A DNA stretch of 64,000 bases, from contig JADGDG010000004.1 in assembly GCA_016744995.1 (NCBI GenBank), forward strand, positions 1-64,000. The letters are read 5' to 3'. The position numbers were made by a program, and so were the translations under genes. This DNA is from Gammaproteobacteria bacterium. GTDB lineage: Bacteria > Pseudomonadota > Gammaproteobacteria > GRL18. Under the pieces are notes generated by a model. That model worked only from the letters and a program-made list of their open reading frames with translations, did not search any database and was not told where the DNA came from. Positions 26,475 through 33,352 of the stretch are shown in pieces. The first letter of the stretch is position 1. Every line of letters starts with the position of its first letter.

Positions 26475-26560
26475 GGGATGATTGCGGATGGGATGATTGC
26501 GGACACCCATAACTTATCCTTTTGCTCAAATAATGGGAAATAATGGGTGGCCTGAATTAC
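26475..26560. repeat. Dispersed palindromic repeat A, copy 3
   Basis: Two GGGATGATTGCGGA units lead into CACCCATAACTTATCC, then CTCAAATAATGGGAAATAAT, GGGTGGCCTGAATTA. This copy has a 9-base duplication (AATGGGAAA) in the right arm. Confidence 0.75.
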
Positions 26561-26673
26561 TGCGATTTTCTGAAATTGCAGGACTCATTGGTGGTGCTAA
26601 GCCACACCCTGACATTAGCATCGTTGCTACTATTACAATTGTTTTCGTTATATTTCTCATTGTGTTTCCTTAG
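26560..26673 (+). pseudogene. 3' end of a small membrane protein, cut at repeat A
   Basis: A forward frame of 37 codons without a start begins exactly where repeat A ends. It reads LRFSEIAGLIGGAKPHPD, then ISIVATITIVFVIFLIVFP, stop (26671). The tail is a hydrophobic helix. The stop is followed by GGCTAACAAG, the opening of an attC-type core, so it may be the end of a cassette inserted in the opposite direction to the others. No right half of the attC was seen. Confidence 0.4.
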
Positions 26674-27386
26674 TGGCTAACAAGTAATTGAGTAGTTTTC
26701 GTTTAATCATCCCATACTTTTAATTGTTGCTCAAGAATTTAATTTTCAGCTTGTAGTTCCTTTCTGGATAACACACAACTGAGAGTAATAAAAAGTTTAT
26801 GGAAGAAGCTCATGAAGAAATTTGTTGATAAATAGCTGCTTTTTGATTAAGTATTAAACTTTTCAAACCAGGCTTTAATGGCAGGTTGGGGACGTTCTCG
26901 ACTCCGTGCAAAGAATTATGACAATTTGAAAGCAATTAGTTTAGCATCAGGATTCAACACCAGAAATTGCCGATAAACACCCAAACGGCCACATTAGAGG
27001 CTGTTAATGTATCGGCTTTGGGACGGAAGCGACTTGGCATGTAAAATATTGACAGTATAAAATTTACTGTTTGTACCTGAATATTTGCTCCCTATAATTT
27101 CTGCTTTTCACTCAATCAAAAATACATAAGGGATTGCTAAATTATGGCTTAAGGCCATGACTGATATATTAAGTGTTTGCTAATACCGACTGATATTTAG
27201 TATGAATTTTTATTATCCGGAATGAGGCATTAACAAATGCTCAGCATGCAACTTTATTGCCTACCTACAGCAAAAAAAAAGCAAAATTCTCGTCACTGTA
27301 TCTTGCTGAGTTAGGGTGCTCTTGCTTTTTCTCTGCTTTTGGACAACACCAGAGAGGACAACTGAGGTAGAAGAGTGTGCGCGAGA
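26674..27386. other. No intact gene
   Basis: The stretch is degraded. A reverse frame at about 26860-26990 (FFARSRERPQPAIKAWFEKF, with stops around it) looks like a transposase scrap. An 80-codon reverse frame at 27265-27507 overlaps the large palindrome and has odd composition; I do not support it. Confidence 0.4.
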
Positions 27387-27481
27387 CTGGTTCGTCTAAC
27401 TGGGGTGTCAGAAAACATGGACGTTTTCTGTCAAGCGACCCATGGACGGGCTTGCAGCGTCCCCAGTTAGACGAACCAGTG
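27387..27481. repeat. Long compound inverted repeat
   Basis: Perfect 20-base arms, ACTGGTTCGTCTAACTGGGG and its complement CCCCAGTTAGACGAACCAGT, enclose about 55 bases. Inside is a second perfect hairpin, CAGAAAAC-atggac-GTTTTCTG, followed by GCGACCCATGGACGGGCTTG. This would fold into a two-tier structure. It may be a miniature transposable element or a structured RNA. Confidence 0.75.
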
Positions 27482-27541
27482 TCGAGTGCAATCGGCAGAC
27501 TCAGCATTTAGCCCGAATGCCCCCCTTCTTTTAATTCCAGC

Positions 27542-27910
27542 TTAGTAGATCATAAAGCCATCATAAGTCTGATCCCATTTAAATACAGGTACACTTTTAT
27601 TTCCAGAACCCGTTGGGTTTGATTCCAGATAACGATTAACCAGTCCTGTATTACTCATATTTTTCTCAGCAGAAAAGTCAGCTTGATCGACATATTCTTC
27701 AAATTCATAACTCCAGGTTGAATGTGAGCTGTAATCGTCATGCAGGCTGAAAACTCCAGATGTTTCAGATGCTTTTAAGCTATTATCGAGGTTAAAGATA
27801 TCGGCTGATTCTGGATGGATTATATCCATGAGTTCATCTGATTGTACAGTTGCAGACATTGTCATAGTCAACAAGATTGACGAGGCTAAAAGGCTTTTTA
27901 AAATAGTCAT
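27542..27910 (-). CDS. Small exported protein of unknown function
   Basis: The 122-residue protein has a signal peptide (about 1-24, SLLASSILLTMTMSATVQS) and a short acidic mature part rich in Ser, Asp and Tyr (YSSHSTWSYEFEEYVDQADF). It has no Cys and no known domain. It is probably periplasmic or secreted. It is read away from the esterase-like gene at 28164, with about 250 AT-rich bases between. Unknown role. Confidence 0.65.
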   Translation of the reverse strand: MTILKSLLASSILLTMTMSATVQSDELMDIIHPESADIFNLDNSLKASETSGVFSLHDDYSSHSTWSYEFEEYVDQADFSAEKNMSNTGLVNRYLESNPTGSGNKSVPVFKWDQTYDGFMIY

Positions 27911-28163
27911 GATATATTCTCCAGTATTTAGATTTAATGTTTATTTCAAGTGTTAAATTTAGTTTAAATAAAATTTGTCTGAAAAACTGTTCGTATTGAT
28001 ACGTGTCTGGTTGCGGATAGTACTTATTGAGGAAATTTAAAAAATTGAACCCTCAGAAATCCTTATCATATTGATGAGTAAGCTTCTGAATGGATTGATT
28101 TATATCAGTTTTAGGGCTATATAAAAGATATGATGTAGAAATTACTTTGCGCAGGTCATTTAT

Positions 28164-29546
28164 ATGACAACTCTTATTAAAAAAAGTATTAAAAAAAGTA
28201 TTAAATTAAAAAATATCCCACGGCTTTATTTGTTTTTCTTATTGTTATTTTTTCCAGTTATTCTCTATCCCTATGATGTCGCATTTGAATATTCATTATT
28301 ATCAAAATCAGTTGTTCCATTAGCTGATCTTAATGACTTACAGCCAATAATGGGGCTGATTGCTAACAAACCTTACGTGTTGATTGGTGATTCGACCCAT
28401 GGCACAAATGAGTTTTATCAACAGCGTGTCAATTTGAGTAAAAGACTTATTCAGGAAAGGAATTTTAGATTAATTGTTCTGGAAGGGGATTTACCTAATA
28501 TTCACCTCATTAACCAGTATGTTCAATCTTTAATTCCACTTACAGCAATGCAGGTTTTAAATGTATTTAATCCTCAGGGTGCCTGGCTGTGGAATAATTA
28601 TGTGACACTGAATTTTATTCGCTGGTTAAAAAAATATAATGCAGAATTGCCTGAAGGTGAACAGAAAGTCACTCTGCATGGTATTGATATTTATAGTTTT
28701 GATCGATCCAGAATGGCTGTTATAGATTATTTACAATGGCTTTCACCGCTGGCATCTCAGCAGGCAAGACAGCGTTATAATTGCTTCTCCCGTTTTAATA
28801 ACAACTTACACAATTATGGAAAAACTATTGCGGGAAATATTGGCCTGAGTTGTGAGTCTGCTGTACTTGAACAATTTCGGGATTTCTCTCTTTGCCGCTT
28901 TCCATGTCCTGAAAGCAATCCTGAGATTAATCATGCTGAGTTCTTTTATGCTCAGGAAAATGCCAGGATTGTTAAAAATACAGAAAAAAGTTTTCGTATT
29001 CAATATTTGACCGGTCGTGACTCAGACTCATGGAATATGCGTGATTGGCATATGATGGAATCATTTCTGGCAGTATTTGATTCCCTAGATAAGCCAAAAA
29101 CAATTGTCTGGGCGCATAATTCTCATCTTGGTGATGCCCGAGCAACACAAATGAGAGAAAACGGCATGTTGAATCTGGGGCAGCTAATGCGGCAGAAATT
29201 CAGACAGGATGTTTTTTCAATTGGTTTGTTGACGTATAAGGGAGTAGTTGTTGCAGCAGATGACTGGAATAGCCCAGTTGAAATTAAAAGATTGTTAATA
29301 GCCCATCCTGATAGTAATGAAGCTTTATTGCATTCATTAGGTCTGCCATCTTTTATGCTTGATCTTCATCAACTACCTGAAGTTGTAAATATGATGAATA
29401 GAAAACGTCTACAGCGTCATGTGGGCATAGTCTATCGACCTTATGATGAAATGGATTCTCATTACACCTACACCCATCTGGCAGATCAATTTGATGCAGT
29501 TATTTTTACTGATACGACCACAGCTCTAAAATTATTAATTAATTAA
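28164..29546 (+). CDS. Erythromycin esterase-like protein, membrane-anchored or exported
   Basis: The 460-residue protein has an N-terminal hydrophobic segment (about 20-35, PRLYLFFLLLFFPVIL), then an erythromycin-esterase family domain. Conserved features are IGDSTHGTNEFYQQR (His79 and Glu83), LIVLEGDLPNIH (Glu108), LHGIDIYSF and IVWAHNSHLGD. These give the His/Glu active site of the family. Most members are not proven macrolide esterases and may act on other esters or succinylated compounds. A poly-Lys run (IKKSIKKSIK) precedes the membrane segment, consistent with an inside-positive anchor. It is followed by a DUF1289 gene 55 bases later on the same strand. Confidence 0.8.
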   Translation: MTTLIKKSIKKSIKLKNIPRLYLFFLLLFFPVILYPYDVAFEYSLLSKSVVPLADLNDLQPIMGLIANKPYVLIGDSTHGTNEFYQQRVNLSKRLIQERNFRLIVLEGDLPNIHLINQYVQSLIPLTAMQVLNVFNPQGAWLWNNYVTLNFIRWLKKYNAELPEGEQKVTLHGIDIYSFDRSRMAVIDYLQWLSPLASQQARQRYNCFSRFNNNLHNYGKTIAGNIGLSCESAVLEQFRDFSLCRFPCPESNPEINHAEFFYAQENARIVKNTEKSFRIQYLTGRDSDSWNMRDWHMMESFLAVFDSLDKPKTIVWAHNSHLGDARATQMRENGMLNLGQLMRQKFRQDVFSIGLLTYKGVVVAADDWNSPVEIKRLLIAHPDSNEALLHSLGLPSFMLDLHQLPEVVNMMNRKRLQRHVGIVYRPYDEMDSHYTYTHLADQFDAVIFTDTTTALKLLIN

Positions 29547-29601
29547 TCGACAGACTTGAAACAGGAAGATGCTTTGCAAATATTTCAAAAGAACCCATTT
29601 T

Positions 29602-29841
29602 ATGATTAATACAAATCCAAAAAATATTTATCTCAATTTGAATACAGATAATATTTCCATTCCGGGCAAAAAGGTAGATAAGTGTTCTCCTTGTGTTCGA
29701 AATTGCTGCCTGGATGAAAATGATATCTGTATTGGCTGCTTTCGAAGTATGCAAGAAATCATGCAATGGGCGAATCTTGGTGAGGAACAAAAAAAGCAAA
29801 TTCTGAATAAAGTTGAATTACGGAAAAAGCAGATTAAATGA
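29602..29841 (+). CDS. DUF1289-family small cysteine protein
   Basis: The protein has about 79 residues. The DUF1289 motif is CSPCVRNCCLDENDICIGC followed by FRSMQEIMQWANLGEEQKK. The Cys pattern suggests metal or iron-sulfur binding. I take ATG 29602 as the start; ATG 29569, in frame, would add 11 residues that are unlike the family. Members are small cytosolic proteins of unknown function. It may be co-transcribed with the esterase-like gene. Confidence 0.8.
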   Translation: MINTNPKNIYLNLNTDNISIPGKKVDKCSPCVRNCCLDENDICIGCFRSMQEIMQWANLGEEQKKQILNKVELRKKQIK

Positions 29842-30343
29842 TATTACTTCACTATTTATATCACTATTTATATCAATATTTCTGTCAGTATAAGGTTTAT
29901 TGATAGCACAGAACTATTAATCATAAGACCTATTTGTTAAAGAATTTCGTCATAAAAAAAGACTAATCCCATTTTCACTTCCCTATAACTTGATATTGAT
30001 CAATAAAGGCTCAATTAATTTAATTCTGGCATGCTGGCTCAGGCTCCATTATATGTACAAACTATTCAAATTGAACAAAATAAACCAGTAAGTGAACAGA
30101 TTATGAACAAGGTGATCAATCTATTATAAAAAATAGGGGAATATTTTCTGATATTTTAATCATATATGTTCTATCTTTTTGAAAAATATATAAAAAATAC
30201 AATAGGTATACTTCTTGCAAAACTTGCTTAAGTCAAAAATGATATTTAACATTAATAAACAGTTTTATTATTAAGCGTTAATGTATCGTTTTTGGATAAC
30301 AACTTTAATTGTATTCATAATAATGATTAAGTGGAGGAAACCT
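29842..30343. promoter_or_regulatory. AT-rich upstream region of the iodate-reductase-like cluster
   Basis: About 500 bases without a gene precede the peroxidase gene. The region is very AT-rich with several TATAAT-like strings (for example near 30170-30200), so a promoter here is likely. I cannot fix a -35/-10 pair or a regulator site. GGAGG at about 30333-30337 is a strong ribosome site for the ATG at 30344. Confidence 0.4.
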
Positions 30344-31465
30344 ATGGGTATCCGAGCAACAAAAAAACGACTACTCGTTTCGGTTGCAATGGGTCTGGGG
30401 TTAGCACTGACTGTCAATGCACAAGCAGCGTCTAAATATCCCGATATCGGCCCACTGCCGTCTGTAAAAATTAACAAGGCGAAAGCGGAACTGGGCAAAC
30501 GCCTGTTCTTTGATCCTCGTCTCTCTGGTGATGCTGCAATCTCTTGTGCACATTGTCACAACCCTGAGAAAGGTTATGCTGACGGCATGGCTTTATCTGA
30601 TGGTTATCCTGGCAATAAGCATTTCAGAAACAGTCCGACTGTTATCAATGCTGTTCACCAGAACCGCTGGATGTGGGATGGCCGTCTTGGCACCAACCTG
30701 AATGATGTAACTCGTGGCATGCTCACTGAAGATTACATTATGAATATGGATATGCGTATTATGCAGGAACGAGCCAAGCAGGATCCTGTTTACGTCAAAA
30801 TGTTTAAAGATGCTGGCTATGGTGAACCGTCAAATGGTTCTATTCGTAAAGCCATTCCTGAATATCTGAAAACATTAACTTCTAAAAATGTTCCATTTGA
30901 TAAAGGCACAATGTCAGCTTCTGCAAAACGTGGTAAATCCGTTTTTAAAGGCAAAGCAGGCTGTATCCAATGTCATAACGGTGCAAATTTCACTGATGGC
31001 AAGGCATACAATACCGGTGTTCCAGAAAACTGGGATGTCTTTATGGATACTGACCGTCACCAGGCATTCCTTGCCTACAACCAGTTCATGGGTGTTGAAA
31101 ACTACAATAACCTGAAACGTGATACTGGTGCTCATGTACATAAGCATGAGGCTGATGGTTCTGATATAGGTACATTCCTAACACCTTCTTTACGTGAACT
31201 CACTCATACTGCACCTTATATGCATAACGGTATGATTAAGTCTCTGGAAGATGTGGTTGCTTTCTATAATAATGGCGGCGGTCAGGATTCAAACAAAGAC
31301 AGTCGTATGACGAAATTAGGTCTGAGTGGCTCTGAGCAGAAAGATCTGATTGAATTTCTGAAATCATTATCAGGTGATCAGTTGACTGGCGATAAATATG
31401 TCTGGTCAGAAGACTATCCTGCAGAATATGAAGCGATTGAAAACTGGCGTGAAGTCAAAAACTAG
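30344..31465 (+). CDS. idrP1: Di-heme cytochrome c peroxidase-like protein of the iodate reductase cluster
   Basis: The 373-residue exported protein has a signal peptide ending near AQAA (about 29). Two heme sites are CAHCH (about 68-72) and CIQCH (about 207-211). The MauG/cytochrome c peroxidase family features RLFFDPRLSGDAAISC and TAPYMHNGMIKSLEDVVAFY are present. ATG 30344 was chosen over 30281 because it follows GTGGAGG and gives a clean signal peptide. Two such peroxidases next to an AioA-like enzyme and a Rieske protein are the known mark of idr loci, where they are thought to remove hydrogen peroxide formed with reduced iodine species. Numbering as P1 is by order here only. Confidence 0.85.
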   Translation: MGIRATKKRLLVSVAMGLGLALTVNAQAASKYPDIGPLPSVKINKAKAELGKRLFFDPRLSGDAAISCAHCHNPEKGYADGMALSDGYPGNKHFRNSPTVINAVHQNRWMWDGRLGTNLNDVTRGMLTEDYIMNMDMRIMQERAKQDPVYVKMFKDAGYGEPSNGSIRKAIPEYLKTLTSKNVPFDKGTMSASAKRGKSVFKGKAGCIQCHNGANFTDGKAYNTGVPENWDVFMDTDRHQAFLAYNQFMGVENYNNLKRDTGAHVHKHEADGSDIGTFLTPSLRELTHTAPYMHNGMIKSLEDVVAFYNNGGGQDSNKDSRMTKLGLSGSEQKDLIEFLKSLSGDQLTGDKYVWSEDYPAEYEAIENWREVKN

Positions 31466-31484
31466 CGTCTGGGAGACTAATTGT

Positions 31485-32744
31485 ATGAACACATTGATTA
31501 AAACAAGCGCTAAATATGTGGCTGGTGCACTTGCTGCTGCAGTGTCACTGTCGATGCTTTCAGGTTGTGAAAGTGCTAGTGCAAAAAATGAAGGATTCAA
31601 AGGTACTCTGAATGCAGTTTCTCAAACTGCTGTTGCTGCCAATGCTTCTTCTACAGGTTTTGCGCCTTTGGCTGCCATTCCTGCTAAGCCACCCATTCCG
31701 GCTGATAACAAGCAAAGTGATGCAAAAGTTGAGTTGGGTAAATTATTATTCTTTGATCCAAGACTCGGTGGTGATGCCTCTATTTCTTGTGCCAGTTGTC
31801 ATGATCCCTCACAAGGTTGGGCATGGGCTGAAGATTTTTCACGTGGCTATCCTGGTACAGTGCACTGGCGTAATAGTCAGTCTATTATGAATTCTGGTTA
31901 TTATCCGGGTTCCTTCTGGGCAAATTCAGTCACTTCATTAGAAGCTCAGGCTCCGTCTGCTGCAAAAGGTGGTGTTGCGGGTAATGGTGAAAATGACATC
32001 ATGGAAGCTCGTTTAGCTTTAATACCTGAATATCGCCAGCGCTTCAACGAAGTTTTTGGTGATGATTATCCAAGGATCAAAAATGCATGGCGAGCAATTG
32101 CTTCATTTGAACGTACTATTAACCAGACAAATACACCGATTGATAAGTATTTAAATGGTGATAAAAGTGCACTCAGTGAAGAACAAATTCGCGGTAAAGC
32201 ATTATTTGAAGGTAAAGCCGGTTGTATCCAGTGCCATAATGGTTCTTTAGCATCGGATATGGAAATGTACAACATCGGCGTCCCACCTGCACAACGCTGG
32301 GAAGAAGATGGTCTGGCTCAGATTACTTTCCGTTTCGAACTGTATGCAAAGGGTTCAAACGAAGAACTTTATCGTACAGCAAAAGCTGATCCAGGTGCTT
32401 ATTTCCGCGGTAAGAACAAGTGGGATTTAGGTAAGTTCCGTACACCTTCATTACGCTACACTATGTATACTGCACCTTATATGCACAATGGCGCATTCTA
32501 TACATTGGAAGAAGTGGTTGATTTTTACAACAAAGGCGGCTTTGACGAAGACAACCGTACTACGGGTTGGCCAAAGACAAAGTCTGAGTTGATTAAACCT
32601 CTTGGCTTAAGTGATGACGAAAAAGCGGATCTGGTTGCATTTATTGAGTCGTTCTCTGGTGATGAAATCCTGATGGATAAGCCTGAACTTCCAGAGTATG
32701 CACCTATGTTTACTTTAAAAGAACTTAAGGAGGCAAAAAAATGA
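31485..32744 (+). CDS. idrP2: Di-heme cytochrome c peroxidase-like lipoprotein of the iodate reductase cluster
   Basis: The 419-residue protein has a lipobox LSGC (Cys28), so it is a lipoprotein, unlike its upstream partner. Heme sites are CASCH (about 102-106) and CIQCH (about 247-251). FFDPRLGGDASISC and TAPYMHNGAFYTLEEVVDFY are family motifs. ATG 31485, 20 bases after the first peroxidase gene, gives the lipobox; the upstream in-frame start does not. Its stop overlaps the Rieske gene start by four bases (ATGA), so translation is coupled. A role in the same electron or peroxide chain is inferred. Confidence 0.85.
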   Translation: MNTLIKTSAKYVAGALAAAVSLSMLSGCESASAKNEGFKGTLNAVSQTAVAANASSTGFAPLAAIPAKPPIPADNKQSDAKVELGKLLFFDPRLGGDASISCASCHDPSQGWAWAEDFSRGYPGTVHWRNSQSIMNSGYYPGSFWANSVTSLEAQAPSAAKGGVAGNGENDIMEARLALIPEYRQRFNEVFGDDYPRIKNAWRAIASFERTINQTNTPIDKYLNGDKSALSEEQIRGKALFEGKAGCIQCHNGSLASDMEMYNIGVPPAQRWEEDGLAQITFRFELYAKGSNEELYRTAKADPGAYFRGKNKWDLGKFRTPSLRYTMYTAPYMHNGAFYTLEEVVDFYNKGGFDEDNRTTGWPKTKSELIKPLGLSDDEKADLVAFIESFSGDEILMDKPELPEYAPMFTLKELKEAKK

Positions 32745-33343
32745 GTGAATCTATTGTAAGTAAAGAGCAAACAACTGACAAAGATGAGTCAGCAGAAGCG
32801 CATGGCAAATGTATGCTCAATCGCCGTAAGTTCTTAATGTACAGCGGTAGTACAGCTGCAGCAGCAAGCACAGTTTCAATCACTTTGTTTGCCGGTACTG
32901 CTCAGGCTGAAACGCGTAAGGCTAGTGTACAGGGTTACCCTCGTAAGCTGGTAGCCAGATTGAGTGAACTGAAAGATCATCAACCGGTTAATTTCAACTA
33001 TCCGGATGACGGTAAAAACTCTCAGGCCATGATTGTTAAAATGGGCGATGTACAAGCGGGTGGCGGTGTTGGTGCCAAACGTGATGTAGTTGCTTTCAGT
33101 TATATGTGTACTCACCAGGGTGGTCCATTGCAGAACACTTATAAGCATGTGGGTGATCAAAGAGTGATGGGTCAATGCCCTTTACACTTGTCAACATATG
33201 ATTTAAGACGCCATGGGATCATCGTATCCGGTCAGGCTTATCAGAGTCTGCCTCAGGTTCTGCTTGAAGTAGAAGGTGATAATGTTTACGCCGTTGGTAT
33301 CATGGGACTGTTATTTGGTCGTCAAGATAACTTGAGCGCATAG
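32741..33343 (+). CDS. idrB: Tat-exported Rieske subunit (IdrB-like)
   Basis: The 200-residue small subunit has a twin-arginine signal, LNRRKFLMYSGS (Arg28-Arg29), with cleavage near AQA (56). The Rieske [2Fe-2S] site is MCTHQGGPL (Cys123, His125) and QCPLHLSTYD (Cys146, His149). It matches the AioB/IdrB family, in which the subunit rides through the Tat system with the folded large subunit. The large subunit follows 9 bases later, as usual for heterodimers of this class, and itself lacks a signal peptide. The second Cys of the disulfide seen in bc1 Rieske proteins is absent. Confidence 0.9.
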   Translation: MSESIVSKEQTTDKDESAEAHGKCMLNRRKFLMYSGSTAAAASTVSITLFAGTAQAETRKASVQGYPRKLVARLSELKDHQPVNFNYPDDGKNSQAMIVKMGDVQAGGGVGAKRDVVAFSYMCTHQGGPLQNTYKHVGDQRVMGQCPLHLSTYDLRRHGIIVSGQAYQSLPQVLLEVEGDNVYAVGIMGLLFGRQDNLSA

Positions 33344-33352
33344 GAGAAAGTA

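Noticed and set aside
27265-27507. Reverse-strand 80-residue frame
   Set aside because: It runs across the perfect inverted repeat, which explains its openness; no domain.
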